From contig NZ_QGTD01000008.1 of assembly GCF_003176895.1 (NCBI RefSeq), forward strand, positions 744,001 to 808,000: a stretch of DNA of 64,000 nucleotides, in the 5' to 3' direction. The notes under the pieces are model-generated. The model was given only the letters and a program-made list of their open reading frames with translations, was not told where the DNA came from and made no database searches. Origin of the DNA: Gracilibacillus dipsosauri (GTDB lineage Bacteria > Bacillota > Bacilli > Bacillales > Amphibacillaceae). This document shows, piece by piece, positions 9,842 through 19,487 of this stretch (its first letter is position 1; every line of letters begins with the position of its first letter). The position numbers and the translations under genes are program-made.

Positions 9842-10186
9842 TTAGCGAATTTCTTTAATACGAGCAGCTTTACCACGTAGGTTACGTAAATAATAAAGCT
9901 TCGCACGACGAACTTTACCACGACGAGATACTTCGATTTTTGCGATACGTGGTGAATGCACTGGGAATGTACGTTCCACTCCTACACCGTAAGAAATTTT
10001 ACGAACAGTAAATGTTTCACTGATGCCACCATTTTGACGTTTAATTACTACACCTTCAAATACCTGAATACGTTCACGGTTACCTTCGACAACCTTCACG
10101 TGAACTTTTACCGTATCACCAGCACGAAATTCAGGTAAATCAGTACGTAATTGGTCTTTTGTAATTTCTTCGATCAATTTTTGCAT
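9842..10186 (-). CDS. rplS: 50S ribosomal protein L19
   Basis: 114 residues, standard length. It has the L19 features: [29 protein letters not shown] and the basic C-terminus [28 protein letters not shown] 10186 lies 9 bases after GGAG. An in-frame extension to 10210 would run over the ribosome-binding site and is rejected. It lies at the interface of 50S and 30S subunits (family knowledge). It has its own promoter and leader. Confidence 0.98.
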   Translation of the reverse strand: MQKLIEEITKDQLRTDLPEFRAGDTVKVHVKVVEGNRERIQVFEGVVIKRQNGGISETFTVRKISYGVGVERTFPVHSPRIAKIEVSRRGKVRRAKLYYLRNLRGKAARIKEIR

Positions 10187-10274
10187 TCTATTACACTCCT
10201 TCCAAACCAATGCTCTTTACGAATGATCATAAGCGGAACACCGTTTTTTAACCTTAAGTCTCTACTTAAGCACA
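10187..10274 (-). promoter_or_regulatory. L19 leader RNA (5' UTR of rplS)
   Basis: The 5' UTR contains a hairpin built on two CTTAAG hexamers separated by TAGAGA, then a conserved-looking core AACGGTGTTCCGCTTATG before the ribosome-binding site. Firmicutes rplS genes carry a described autoregulatory L19 leader family; position, size and the compact double-hairpin fit it. The match is from memory of the motif, not from a covariance search. Confidence 0.6.
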
Positions 10275-10280
10275 ACTATC

Positions 10281-10309
10281 AATATAGCATAATGTCAATG
10301 TAATTTCAA
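10281..10309 (-). promoter_or_regulatory. promoter of rplS
   Basis: TTGAAA (10309-10304), 17-base spacer, then TATATT (10286-10281) with an upstream TG that makes an extended -10. The -35 box overlaps the last codons of trmD, so L19 can be made independently of rimM-trmD. Confidence 0.7.
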
Positions 10310-11049
10310 CTACTTCCTTTGGATTCCTTCCATTGTTTTAGCCATTCTTTTTCTTCAACAGAAAATGATTGATTTTCTAATAGATCTGGCCTTCGCAAAA
10401 AGGTTCTCTTTAAAGCCTGTTTTCTACGCCAAGTGTCAATGTGCGCATGATTTCCCGATAATAATACATCAGGTACCTTCATCCCACGAAACTCAGCTGG
10501 TCTTGTATAATGTGGATGCTCTAATAATCCAGTTGAAAAGGAGTCCTCCACTGCCGAGGTATCATTCCCGAGCACACCAGGAATTAGTCTTACTACACTA
10601 TCGATCACTACCATTGCTCCAAGCTCTCCACCTGTCAGTACATAGTCTCCTATAGATATTTCATCTGTTGCAAGACCAGTTCGAATTCTTTCATCATAAC
10701 CTTCATAATGTCCACATATAAAGATAAGGTGGTCCTCCTTAGCTAGTTCCTCTGCCTTTCTTTGGGTATAGGGCTCCCCTTGTGGGCACATGAGGATGAT
10801 TCTCGGCTTTACCGTCTCTTCTTTTTCAATGGAGGCAATGGCATCAAAAATAGGTTGAGGCTTTAGCACCATTCCTGCACCTCCACCATATGGATAATCA
10901 TCTACTTTGTTGTGTTTATTATCTGTATAATCTCTAAAGTTAATATAGTGATATTGTAAAAAGTTTTGGTCGATTGCTTTTTTTAAGATAGAGGATTGAA
11001 AAACTCCTTCAAACATTTCAGGAAATAGTGTCAGTATGTCTACCTTCAT
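10306..11049 (-). CDS. trmD: tRNA (guanine-N1-)-methyltransferase TrmD
   Basis: 247 residues. Makes m1G37 in tRNAs, which prevents frameshifting. It opens [15 protein letters not shown]. The SPOUT knot is visible as [12 protein letters not shown] followed by [18 protein letters not shown], where S-adenosylmethionine binds. It overlaps the end of rimM by 4 bases, the usual rimM-trmD coupling. Confidence 0.98.
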   Translation of the reverse strand: MKVDILTLFPEMFEGVFQSSILKKAIDQNFLQYHYINFRDYTDNKHNKVDDYPYGGGAGMVLKPQPIFDAIASIEKEETVKPRIILMCPQGEPYTQRKAEELAKEDHLIFICGHYEGYDERIRTGLATDEISIGDYVLTGGELGAMVVIDSVVRLIPGVLGNDTSAVEDSFSTGLLEHPHYTRPAEFRGMKVPDVLLSGNHAHIDTWRRKQALKRTFLRRPDLLENQSFSVEEKEWLKQWKESKGSS

Positions 11050-11570
11050 AATTCAATTAGTCCTTCCATAGGTTCAATGATGATTTCTTTCTTGTCAATG
11101 TCTACATGTTTGACAACAGACGCAATATAAGGAATGAGAATGTCCTTACCTTTATTTGATTTTACTACCCAAACATCATTTGCGCCAGGGGATAGTATTT
11201 CTTTTACTTGTCCAATTGGCTCCTTTTCCATTGTGAAGACCATACAATTTATTATTTCATGGTAATAAAATTCATTTTCCTCTAGGTCATCATCTAGTTG
11301 ATCCTTTTTAATGACTAATAAGGAACCTTTATATTTCTCTACATCATTAATATTATTCATTTCTTCAAAATGTAATAAATCGAATTGTTTATGGGTCCGG
11401 TGGGCATCGACGACAACTTTTAACAAGTCTCCCTGTTCATTTGGTTGTATCCATAATGTAGATCCAGGCTCAAATCGTTGTTCAAAATCTGTAATTCTAA
11501 CGACTTTGACTTCACCCTTTATTCCATGAGTATTAACAATCTTTCCAACTTTTAAAAAATTATTTTCCAT
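11046..11570 (-). CDS. rimM: 16S rRNA processing protein RimM
   Basis: 174 residues from the chosen start. Assists maturation of the 30S head by binding S19. The N-terminal domain has [19 protein letters not shown], and the C-terminal PRC-barrel has [12 protein letters not shown] and [13 protein letters not shown]. Three starts lie close together (11582, 11576, 11570); only ATG 11570 has a good distance (7 bases) to AGGTGAT. Confidence 0.96.
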   Translation of the reverse strand: MENNFLKVGKIVNTHGIKGEVKVVRITDFEQRFEPGSTLWIQPNEQGDLLKVVVDAHRTHKQFDLLHFEEMNNINDVEKYKGSLLVIKKDQLDDDLEENEFYYHEIINCMVFTMEKEPIGQVKEILSPGANDVWVVKSNKGKDILIPYIASVVKHVDIDKKEIIIEPMEGLIEL

Positions 11571-11586
11571 ATTCATTATCACCTAA

Positions 11587-11973
11587 TTATGTAATTTTTG
11601 TAATGATTCCATCCTTGATCACAATGGATCTTTGCTCCATAATATGATCCCAATTCATACCTTCTTCTATATCGATCATAGCTTCTACTTCTCCATCACT
11701 GATTTCATTTCCGATTGGGAGTATATCCAATTGTTCGATTTTATATTTATACCATTTAATATGATCTTTTCGATTGGCAATTTCTTTCTGAAATTTCGCT
11801 GAAATATCTGCCTTTTTCTTCGCAGTACGTTGCTCAAGCTTTTTCTGTTCAAATAATAATTGTTGACATTCTTGCTCTAGCTTAAATATTTTCAAATCAT
11901 ATTCTTGTCTTAGCTTCGCTTTACTTTGATCTGTAACAATTTGTTTTACAGCGACCTTCCGAATAATTTTCAT
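11587..11973 (-). CDS. ylqD: YlqD-like conserved protein
   Basis: 128 residues, at the place of B. subtilis ylqD between khpA and rimM. About residues 30-75 are charged and Glu/Lys/Gln-rich (LEQECQQLLFEQKKLEQR), predicting a coiled coil. No catalytic motif, signal peptide or membrane segment is visible. The C-terminus reads IMEQRSIVIKDGIITKIT, a small beta tail. The function is not known. Confidence 0.85.
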   Translation of the reverse strand: MKIIRKVAVKQIVTDQSKAKLRQEYDLKIFKLEQECQQLLFEQKKLEQRTAKKKADISAKFQKEIANRKDHIKWYKYKIEQLDILPIGNEISDGEVEAMIDIEEGMNWDHIMEQRSIVIKDGIITKIT

Positions 11974-12110
11974 CCATTTCAGCCTTTCTATACTAAATTA
12001 TTCAAGACCTTTTCAATAAAAGAATAGCAAAACTTCTTCGAAAGATAAAGAAGGAAACGATAATTATATAAGACTTTGACTAATAAGAAGCAGAAAAAAA
12101 TTCCATAGAA

Positions 12111-12139
12111 AAAGAGAAGGTTCTATGCGCCTTCTCTTC
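12111..12139 (-). terminator. intrinsic terminator after khpA
   Basis: AAGAGAAGG pairs with CCTTCTCTT across a 9-base loop on the minus strand and is followed by TTTCTA. It closes the rpsP-khpA unit and leaves ylqD to another promoter or to read-through. Confidence 0.75.
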
Positions 12140-12141
12140 TA

Positions 12142-12369
12142 TTACATGATATCCAAATAAACTTTCTTATTGCTTTTCGTTCCAGCTGCATAAACAACTG
12201 TCCGAATGGCTTTTGCGATCCGTCCATTTTTACCAATTACCTTCCCAACATCATTCTCATGTACTTGAAGATGATAAACTATTTTATTCTCTTCTTCTTT
12301 TTCTGTCACAACAATAGATTCGGGATGATCAACCAATGGTTCGATAATTGTTTCAATTAAGGATTTCAT
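12142..12369 (-). CDS. khpA: KH-domain RNA-binding protein KhpA (YlqC)
   Basis: 75 residues. A single KH domain with the GxxG loop in VIGKNGRIAKAIRTVV. KhpA works with KhpB/Jag in RNA binding linked to cell-wall growth in other Firmicutes (family knowledge). It lies 14 bases after rpsP, where it is nearly always found. Confidence 0.95.
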   Translation of the reverse strand: MKSLIETIIEPLVDHPESIVVTEKEEENKIVYHLQVHENDVGKVIGKNGRIAKAIRTVVYAAGTKSNKKVYLDIM

Positions 12370-12383
12370 GGAATCACACTACT

Positions 12384-12653
12384 TTATTGATTTTTTGAAT
12401 CATGGAATTTTTTTAAGATGCCTTCTTTAGAAAACAAGTTGCGAACAGTATCACTTGGTTTTGCACCTTTTGTCATCCAATCAAGGGCTTTTTCTTCATC
12501 TAATTTTACTTCAACCGGATTCGCTACCGGATTATATGTTCCAATTTGCTCGATAATACGTCCATCACGTGGTGAACGAGAATCAGCAACTACAACACGA
12601 TAAAATGGATTTCTTTTTGAACCCATACGTTTAAGACGAATTTTTACTGCCAT
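12384..12653 (-). CDS. rpsP: 30S ribosomal protein S16
   Basis: 89 residues, typical length. It opens [31 protein letters not shown], which is diagnostic. ATG 12653 follows GGAGG at a normal distance. First gene of the rpsP-khpA unit with its own promoter. Confidence 0.98.
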   Translation of the reverse strand: MAVKIRLKRMGSKRNPFYRVVVADSRSPRDGRIIEQIGTYNPVANPVEVKLDEEKALDWMTKGAKPSDTVRNLFSKEGILKKFHDSKNQ

Positions 12654-12691
12654 TTCTTACACCTCCAAATAAATGTTTCACACAAGATAGA

Positions 12692-12720
12692 ATTGTAACA
12701 GATTTTAAGTTGCCTGTAAA
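12692..12720 (-). promoter_or_regulatory. promoter of rpsP
   Basis: TTTACA (12720-12715), exactly 17 bases, then TACAAT (12697-12692). It lies between ffh and rpsP, just beyond the weak ffh terminator. Confidence 0.7.
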
Positions 12721-12755
12721 GTGTTTTTGCCTTACATACTAAAAATAAAATTGCT

Positions 12756-12770
12756 CCTCTATTTTAGAGG
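12756..12770 (-). terminator. probable terminator at the ffh stop
   Basis: CCTCTA-AAA-TAGAGG hairpin on the minus strand overlaps the final ffh codons and is followed, after AGC, by AATTTTATTTTT. The stem is short, so termination may be partial. Confidence 0.45.
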
Positions 12771-14125
12771 AAAGGGAACTGAAAACCTTTTGATTTTTTT
12801 CCCTTTTTGCCTTTCTTTCCTTGTTGCATATTGGTCATTTGCTTCATCATTTTCTTCATTTCGTCAAATTGTTTTATGAGACGGTTAACCTCCGAAACAG
12901 ATCGACCAGATCCTCGTGCAATCCGCTTTCTTCTGCTTGCATTAAGGAGACTGGGATCCTGACGTTCTTGTGCTGTCATAGATTGAATAATAGCTTCTAC
13001 ATGCGCAATTTGTTTTTCGTCAAATTCAACATTTTTTAAGCCTTTCATCTTATTAGCACCAGGGATCATGTCTAGAAGATCCTCTAATGGTCCCATGTTA
13101 CGAACCTGACCCATCTGTTCCAGAAAATCATCAAACGTAAAGGAGGCAGATCGCATTTTTTCCTCAAGTTCTTTCGCACGCTTTTCGTCTACATTATCTT
13201 GAGCCTTCTCAATTAAGGAAAGAACATCCCCCATGCCTAGAATTCTTGATGCCATTCTCTCTGGATGGAAGACCTCTAATTGATCTAGTTTCTCGCCCAT
13301 CCCTGCAAATTTTATCGGTTTGTCTGTAACTGCTTTTATCGATAATGCGGCCCCACCACGTGTATCTCCATCTAGTTTTGTTAAGACGACTCCGGATACA
13401 TCTAATTGTTCGTTAAAGCTCTCAGCAACGTTCACCGCATCCTGGCCAGTCATGGCATCCACCACAAGAAAGATTTCGTCTGGGCTCACATTATTCTTAA
13501 TCTGAATTAATTCATCCATTAAATCTCCATCAATATGCAAGCGACCTGCTGTATCGATTAAAACATAATCTAAATGTTCTTCCTTGGCTTTTTCCAGCGC
13601 CTCATTCGCAATATCGACAGGGTTTGCATCCGTTCCAGCAGAATAAACAGGCATATCTAATTGCTTTCCAAGTGTTTCTAGTTGGTCGATCGCAGCAGGT
13701 CTGTAAACATCTGCTGCCACAAGCAATGGTTTCCGATTATATTTTTTTCGTAATAGATTAGCTAGCTTACCAGTTGTCGTTGTTTTACCAGCACCTTGCA
13801 AACCAACCATCATAATAACCGTTGGCGGACGATCTGCCGCTGCTATTCTACTTTCTTCTCCACCCATTAATGCTGTTAACTCTTCTTTTACAATCTTAAT
13901 GACTTGTTGCCCTGGTGTAAGGCTCTCCATTACCTCTTGTCCTACTGCTCGTTCTTTAATATTTTTGATGAAGTCCTTGACCACTTTAAAGTTTACGTCT
14001 GCTTCCAATAGGGCAAGACGAACTTCTCGTGTCATTTCCTTAACATCCTGTTCTGTAACTTTACCTTTACCTTTAATTTTTTGAATGGTATTCTGTAGGC
14101 GGTCGGCTAAACCTTCAAATGCCAT
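12764..14125 (-). CDS. ffh: Signal recognition particle protein Ffh
   Basis: 453 residues. It binds the signal peptide and 4.5S/scRNA and docks with FtsY. The N domain covers about 1-85. The G domain has GLQGAGKTTTTGKLA, DTAGRL and TKLDGDTRGGAALS. The M domain is methionine-rich with GSGRSVSEVNRLIKQFDEM (RNA-binding) and ends in a basic GKKGKKGKKSKG tail. ylxM lies directly upstream and rpsP downstream. Confidence 0.98.
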   Translation of the reverse strand: MAFEGLADRLQNTIQKIKGKGKVTEQDVKEMTREVRLALLEADVNFKVVKDFIKNIKERAVGQEVMESLTPGQQVIKIVKEELTALMGGEESRIAAADRPPTVIMMVGLQGAGKTTTTGKLANLLRKKYNRKPLLVAADVYRPAAIDQLETLGKQLDMPVYSAGTDANPVDIANEALEKAKEEHLDYVLIDTAGRLHIDGDLMDELIQIKNNVSPDEIFLVVDAMTGQDAVNVAESFNEQLDVSGVVLTKLDGDTRGGAALSIKAVTDKPIKFAGMGEKLDQLEVFHPERMASRILGMGDVLSLIEKAQDNVDEKRAKELEEKMRSASFTFDDFLEQMGQVRNMGPLEDLLDMIPGANKMKGLKNVEFDEKQIAHVEAIIQSMTAQERQDPSLLNASRRKRIARGSGRSVSEVNRLIKQFDEMKKMMKQMTNMQQGKKGKKGKKSKGFQFPFL

Positions 14126-14137
14126 AATGTACGCCTC

Positions 14138-14464
14138 CTATTCAATTTCTAACATTTGATCAAAAACTTTCTCTAGCTGATCAAATTGTTTGGCTTGTAA
14201 TAATTGTTTCGCTTCCTCTAATAATGATTGTCGATTTTGAAATTTTTCGTATAAGCCTAATTTTCGCTCATACTGTTCAAGCATTTGCTCCGTTCTACGA
14301 ATATTATCATAGATCGCTTGTCTAGAGACATCAAAGGTTTCTGAAATCTCGCCAAGCGACAAGTCTTCCAAATAATACATTTCCATATAGCTTTGTTGTT
14401 TGGGAGTTAATAACTCCTGATAAAAATCGTATAAAGCATTAATCCTGGTCGTTTTATCTAGCAT
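14138..14464 (-). CDS. ylxM: YlxM, UPF0122 helix-turn-helix protein
   Basis: 108 residues. A sigma-factor-like helix-turn-helix is visible at about residues 18-60 ([20 protein letters not shown], then [19 protein letters not shown]). The family is encoded next to ffh and has been linked to the signal recognition particle. Only 12 bases separate it from ffh. ATG 14464 follows GAGGTG. Confidence 0.95.
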   Translation of the reverse strand: MLDKTTRINALYDFYQELLTPKQQSYMEMYYLEDLSLGEISETFDVSRQAIYDNIRRTEQMLEQYERKLGLYEKFQNRQSLLEEAKQLLQAKQFDQLEKVFDQMLEIE

Positions 14465-14535
14465 GAAAGGACACCTCGTTAAGTGAATTTCCTTTACAAT
14501 TTAGTCTAAGCTTGATCGAATACACCTGTCAAATG

Positions 14536-15531
14536 TTATTCCTCATCATCCACCATATCAGCAAACAATCCATATACAAACGCTTGAGGGTCAAATGTCT
14601 GAAGATCTGTTACCTTTTCACCTAATCCAACAAGTTTTACTGGTGTGCCAAGTTCATTCCGTATCGCTAACACAATACCTCCTTTTGCCGTACCGTCTAG
14701 TTTCGTTAAGACAATACCAGATACATCCGTTGCTTCAGAGAAAGTTTTTGCTTGACTTAGGGCATTCTGACCAGTAGTTGCATCAAGAACAAGTAACACT
14801 TCATGAGGTGCATTTGGTACTTCACGTTCGATGACTCGTTTCACTTTAGACAATTCATTCATTAGGTTCACTTTGTTTTGTAGCCTACCTGCCGTATCAC
14901 ACAATAAAACATCTGCATTACGAGATTTGGCTGCTTGGATGCCATCATAGATTACAGCAGCAGGGTCACTACCTTCACTATGTTTGATTACCTCTACATC
15001 GACTCTTTTACCCCATTCACTCAATTGTTCAATGGCGCCTGCACGGAAGGTATCTCCTGCCGTCAATAGAACTTGTTTACCTTCAGATTTAAGCTGATGC
15101 GCAAGTTTACCAATCGTCGTTGTTTTACCAACACCATTTACTCCAACAAATAAGATAACCGTTAATGCATCATCTTGAAGATTTAACCCAACAGATTCTT
15201 CATTATCATCACCATAATAAATTTCTACTAGCTTTTCTGAAATAACATTTTTCACTTCATGAGAATCACTGATGTTTCTTCTTTTCACTTCCATTTTCAG
15301 ATCATCAATTAGATCCATAACAGTGGAGACGCCAACATCAGCAGCGATTAACACTTCTTCTAAATCCTCAAAAAAATCTTCATCTACTTTACGATATTTC
15401 GCTACTAAATCATTAATTTTCTCGGAAAAGGACTTTCTAGTTTTACTTAATCCTTCTTTATATTTATCCGATACTTCTTCCTTCGATTGATTGGATTGAA
15501 ATTTATCTTTTAATTTTTTTAGAAAACTCAC
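14536..15531 (-). CDS. ftsY: Signal recognition particle receptor FtsY
   Basis: 331 residues from GTG 15531. The N domain has KVDEDFFEDLEEVLIAADVG. The G domain has VGVNGVGKTTTIGKLA, AAGDTFRAGAIEQL with a Thr substitution (TAGDTFRAGA), DTAGRLQNKVNLM and TKLDGTAKGG. A TTG two codons upstream is closer to GGAGG than is usual; GTG 15531 sits 7 bases away and gives MSFLKKLK as in B. subtilis. It lies 16 bases after smc. Confidence 0.97.
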   Translation of the reverse strand: MSFLKKLKDKFQSNQSKEEVSDKYKEGLSKTRKSFSEKINDLVAKYRKVDEDFFEDLEEVLIAADVGVSTVMDLIDDLKMEVKRRNISDSHEVKNVISEKLVEIYYGDDNEESVGLNLQDDALTVILFVGVNGVGKTTTIGKLAHQLKSEGKQVLLTAGDTFRAGAIEQLSEWGKRVDVEVIKHSEGSDPAAVIYDGIQAAKSRNADVLLCDTAGRLQNKVNLMNELSKVKRVIEREVPNAPHEVLLVLDATTGQNALSQAKTFSEATDVSGIVLTKLDGTAKGGIVLAIRNELGTPVKLVGLGEKVTDLQTFDPQAFVYGLFADMVDDEE

Positions 15532-15547
15532 AACCAAACCTCCTAAA

Positions 15548-18500
15548 TTATGCTTCTAACAGCTCCGGTGCTTCTTCTAATTTTACGGAAACTAGTCTAG
15601 AAACACCAGATTCTTGCATGGTAACTCCATATAATACATCTGCTTCTTCCATCGTTCCTTTTCGGTGTGTTATGACGATAAATTGAGTATCCTCACTAAA
15701 ATATTTTAAATATTGGGCAAAACGCGTGACATTTGCTTCATCCAATGCTGCTTCTACTTCATCAAGAATACAGAATGGTACAGGACGTACGCGCAATATG
15801 GCAAATAAAAGGGCAATAGCAGTTAAAGCACGTTCGCCTCCAGATAACAAGCCTAGATGCTGTAATTTCTTTCCTGGTGGTTGGGCAATAATATCTACAC
15901 CTGTTGATAAAAGCTCTGTGGGGTCAGTGAGCTTCAATTCAGCTTCTCCTCCACCAAATAATTTTTTAAACACAATCTGAAATTCTTCCTTTATTTGAGA
16001 AAAAGTCTCTTCGAAGCGTCTTGTCATTTCCTCATCCATTTCTGCGATCACTTCATACAATGTTCGCTTGGCTTCAATTAAGTCATCTTGTTGTTGGGTT
16101 AGAAATTCATGTCTCTCCTTAATTCGATCATACTCATCGATGGCTCCAAGATTTATCGTACCTAATTCTTCGATTGATCGCTTGATAAGCTTAACCTGTT
16201 GCTTCGCTTCCTCAAGGTTATCTGGTTTGGAATAGGTTGCTCTTGCCTTCTCAAAAGTGATGCTATACTCGTTTTCAAGAAAATGTAATCGATGATCCAG
16301 GTCGGCATCAAGTCGTGTTATGTTCATTTCATGTGCTTGGATCTCGGTTGCTAGCTTATGCTCTTCCTCCCTCAATTTATTCACTTCAAGCTCTAATGAT
16401 TGAATGTCTTGATTAATCGTAGCACGTTCTTCTCTCATTTGTGCAATTTCTTGTTGTTTGTCCTCTTTCATCTGTTTCTTTAATACAATTTGTTCATCCA
16501 TTTCTTCTTCTGTTTGCTGGTTATTTCGGAGCTCGTATAATTGATTTAATTGTTGCTTTCGTTCATTACACTCCTCCGTTAATTCAGAAACCTCTAATTG
16601 ATTAAGAGTCACTTTTTCTTGCTGGTTAGTAATTTGTGTTTTTAGTTCAGCCTCTCTTACTCGAAGCTTTTGGAGCTTTTCTTTTAATGAGTCCTCTTTT
16701 TCTGCATAGCTTTCACGTTGTTCTTGTAACTTATTAATCTCCTCATCTATTTCAGATAACTCTTTTTTGAGTTTTTCAAGGTTCTGATCGATTTCATTTG
16801 CTCGTTTGGTCAGTTCTTTTTGATCCTCTTCTTGTTGTAATTTATCCTGATCGTAGATGGAGAGTCGCTGATTCAGGTGATCAAGAGAAAGCTTGCTTTC
16901 TTGAAGTTTCGCCACATGCTTTTGGTAGTCTTCCTCTATTCCTTCTAATTCCTGTTTTGTTTGCTCGAGCTTTTGTTCGAGACCTTGGACCTTTTCCTTT
17001 TGTTCTTTTAACTTCGATTCAAAATCTTGTACTCGAAATTGGTAGGAACTGAATTTCTTGACAATGTTTTTAAGTTCTCGATCTCTCGTGAAGAGCGATT
17101 GGTTCGTTTTTTTCTTCGCACCGCCTGACATCGAACCACCTGGGTTTACGACATCCCCTTCTAGTGTGACAATCCGATATCTTCTGTTCGTTTTTCTTGC
17201 GAAGTCGTTGGCGTCCTTAAGTGTTTTTGCAATAATCACATTACCTAGTAATGCACGTAAGATATTCTCATATTGCTTATCATAGTCTATCAATTCACTT
17301 GCAATACCGACAAATCCTTGTTCCTCTTTAATAGCTTGAAGTAAATTCATCGGTATTGACTTTGGCTGCATCGAGCTTATCGGTAAAAAAGTAGCTCGAC
17401 CAGCATTTGATTTCTTTAACCATTCGATTACTTTCCGGGCAACCTTTTCATCATCTACTACAATGTGCTGTGCTTGTGCTCCAAGTGCTGTCTCCATTGC
17501 ATCAATTAAATATTCCTCAAACTCGATCAGCTCTGGAATTGCCCCATGAACACCGTGAAACAGTTTGTTTTCCCTTGCTTTTAGTACTTCCTTCACACCT
17601 GCATAGAAACCTTGGAAATCCTCCTTCAGATCCTCAAGCAATTCTTTTTTCGATTTTAAGTTTTCCAGCATTTGATAACCTTTATAAAGTTTTTGCTGCA
17701 TATCTGCTAACAAATTGTTCTCGACTTTTAAGTCATGATTATATTTCTCTATGTTTGTTCTGTAATGCTCTATTTTTTGCTGCTTGTCTTGACAGATTGG
17801 TTCAAGCTGTAGGACCTCTTTAGAAAGCTCTTCTCTTTCTTCTAGCAAGTCATTCCATTTATCAGATTGTAAAGACCTTTTTCCTTCCATTCTATCTAAT
17901 TGCTGCTTAATTGAGTTCTTTTCATTTCGTTTTGCTGCTTGTTGATTTAATAGTTCAATATAATCACTTTTAAGGGATTCAATTTTATCCTCTAAATCGG
18001 TTTTCCCGAGTGTTAGTTGTTCGTTCGTTACAGCTAATTCCTGTGAATTCTCGTTCTTCTGATCCTTGTATTCTTTTAGCTTTTCTCGATCTTGGGCAAG
18101 TAATTTTTCTGTCTCTATTATTTTTTCTGTATATTTTTGAATTTCCGTTTCTAGCTTTTGTTTATTCTCATGAAAGTGTTGAAGCCTTTCCTTATATATT
18201 TTTTTGTTTCCTTCAAGACTTTCTACTGCTTGTGTTACTTCCAATAGGACTTCCTGCAATGATTGAATTTTATCATCGATCTGTTGCACGGTATCTTTTT
18301 TCTCAGCTAGCATCGTTGTTTTTTCATTGACTACTTGTTTTTTTTCATCCTGAAAACCTGTTGTATTAGCTAAATCTTTTTTGGTAGCTTCAAACTGCTC
18401 ATGAAGGGTTTCAATTTCTTTCACTAAAACGCCTACTTCATGCTCTGTTAGTCTTTTCTTATGCTCTAGATATTCTTTCGCAATAGAGGCTTGTTCTTCA

Positions 18501-19114
18501 AGAGGCTCTAGTTGACCGCTTATTTCATAGACAATGTCCTCTACACGATTCAAATTTTCTTGAGTTTCAGCAAGCTTATATTCTGCTTGTTTTTTCCGAT
18601 TCTTATATTTTAATACACCAGCAGCCTCTTCAAAAATCACTCGACGTTCTTCGGACTTCGAACTGAGAATCTCTTCGACCTTTCCTTGACTTATAATGGA
18701 AAAGGCCTCTCTACCTAGTCCAGAATCCATAAAAAGCTCGGTAATATCCTTTAATCGACAAGCTTGTTTGTTCATTAAAAATTCACTTTCCCCTGAACGA
18801 TAAACTCGCCTTGTTACACTAACCTCTTCATAATCAACCGGTAAGCGTTTGTCAGAATTATCCAGTACCAAAGTGACCTCAGCAACATTTAATGGCTTTC
18901 GCGTATCACTTCCTTGGAAAATAATATCTTCCATCTTCGATCCTCTTAATGATTTAGCAGATTGCTCTCCTAATACCCATCTAATCGCATCTGTAATATT
19001 ACTTTTGCCACTTCCGTTCGGCCCTACAACTGCCGTCACACCAGGAACAAAGTCAACTCGTACTCTTTCAGCAAAAGATTTAAAACCCATTGTATCCAAT
19101 TGTTTTAAAAACAT
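15548..19114 (-). CDS. smc: Chromosome partition protein SMC
   Basis: 1188 residues, full length. The head ATPase is split: Walker A GPNGSGKSNI at about residues 32-41, then two long heptad-rich coiled coils around a hinge (about 510-680, with GAQAQHIVVDDEKVA and the MSGGAKKK segment). The C-terminal head has signature LLSGGERALTAIALLFA and Walker B FCILDEVEAALDE. It condenses and segregates chromosomes with ScpA/ScpB. ATG 19114 follows AGGAG. In B. subtilis rnc directly precedes smc; here a plus-strand gene lies between. Confidence 0.98.
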   Translation of the reverse strand: MFLKQLDTMGFKSFAERVRVDFVPGVTAVVGPNGSGKSNITDAIRWVLGEQSAKSLRGSKMEDIIFQGSDTRKPLNVAEVTLVLDNSDKRLPVDYEEVSVTRRVYRSGESEFLMNKQACRLKDITELFMDSGLGREAFSIISQGKVEEILSSKSEERRVIFEEAAGVLKYKNRKKQAEYKLAETQENLNRVEDIVYEISGQLEPLEEQASIAKEYLEHKKRLTEHEVGVLVKEIETLHEQFEATKKDLANTTGFQDEKKQVVNEKTTMLAEKKDTVQQIDDKIQSLQEVLLEVTQAVESLEGNKKIYKERLQHFHENKQKLETEIQKYTEKIIETEKLLAQDREKLKEYKDQKNENSQELAVTNEQLTLGKTDLEDKIESLKSDYIELLNQQAAKRNEKNSIKQQLDRMEGKRSLQSDKWNDLLEEREELSKEVLQLEPICQDKQQKIEHYRTNIEKYNHDLKVENNLLADMQQKLYKGYQMLENLKSKKELLEDLKEDFQGFYAGVKEVLKARENKLFHGVHGAIPELIEFEEYLIDAMETALGAQAQHIVVDDEKVARKVIEWLKKSNAGRATFLPISSMQPKSIPMNLLQAIKEEQGFVGIASELIDYDKQYENILRALLGNVIIAKTLKDANDFARKTNRRYRIVTLEGDVVNPGGSMSGGAKKKTNQSLFTRDRELKNIVKKFSSYQFRVQDFESKLKEQKEKVQGLEQKLEQTKQELEGIEEDYQKHVAKLQESKLSLDHLNQRLSIYDQDKLQQEEDQKELTKRANEIDQNLEKLKKELSEIDEEINKLQEQRESYAEKEDSLKEKLQKLRVREAELKTQITNQQEKVTLNQLEVSELTEECNERKQQLNQLYELRNNQQTEEEMDEQIVLKKQMKEDKQQEIAQMREERATINQDIQSLELEVNKLREEEHKLATEIQAHEMNITRLDADLDHRLHFLENEYSITFEKARATYSKPDNLEEAKQQVKLIKRSIEELGTINLGAIDEYDRIKERHEFLTQQQDDLIEAKRTLYEVIAEMDEEMTRRFEETFSQIKEEFQIVFKKLFGGGEAELKLTDPTELLSTGVDIIAQPPGKKLQHLGLLSGGERALTAIALLFAILRVRPVPFCILDEVEAALDEANVTRFAQYLKYFSEDTQFIVITHRKGTMEEADVLYGVTMQESGVSRLVSVKLEEAPELLEA

Positions 19115-19179
19115 ATTAAAAACTCCTATAGGTTAATCCTAATTATCATGATGTATCTTACAATTTTTATGATAACTAT

Positions 19180-19207
19180 TTGCATTTCAACTAATTTATT
19201 TTATCAT
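19180..19207 (+). promoter_or_regulatory. candidate promoter of the DUF1128 gene
   Basis: TTGCAT (19180-19185), 16 bases, TATCAT (19202-19207), about 45 bases before the start codon. It overlaps a copy of the heptamer TTATCAT described in the findings. Confidence 0.4.
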
Positions 19208-19253
19208 AAAGAGAGAAACGTGAGAAGAAAGAATAAGTAGGAGTTGATAAAGA

Positions 19254-19475
19254 TTGAGTTTAGAAAACAAAACGGAAGCAAATTTTGAAGCAATGATAGT
19301 TGAAATGAGTGAAAAGCTTCAAGTCGTCAATCGTTCGATAATGGATCCAAAGGACTATGATATCGCCTATTATGAGGAGCTTAAATCATTGTATGATTAT
19401 CTGATGCAAAAAGGAAAACTGTCCGTTGCCGAAACACATGCATTTATCGATGAATTAAGCCAATATCGCAAATAG
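19254..19475 (+). CDS. DUF1128 / UPF0435 family small protein (YfkK-like)
   Basis: 73 residues, acidic, helical, no membrane segment. Motifs MSEKLQVVNRSIMDP and YYEELKSLYDYLMQKGKLSV...IDELSQYRK match the family of B. subtilis YfkK as I remember it. The start is TTG 19254, 10 bases after AGGAG; no ATG or GTG fits. It stands on the plus strand between the minus-strand genes rnc and smc, converging on rnc with a shared terminator. The function of the family is unknown. Confidence 0.8.
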   Translation: MSLENKTEANFEAMIVEMSEKLQVVNRSIMDPKDYDIAYYEELKSLYDYLMQKGKLSVAETHAFIDELSQYRK

Positions 19476-19487
19476 TTAGGTAAGGGA

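Noticed and set aside
17407-17823. 138-codon plus-strand open frame
   Set aside because: It lies opposite the smc hinge/coiled-coil; Leu/His-rich composition is typical of the complement of coiled-coil codons.
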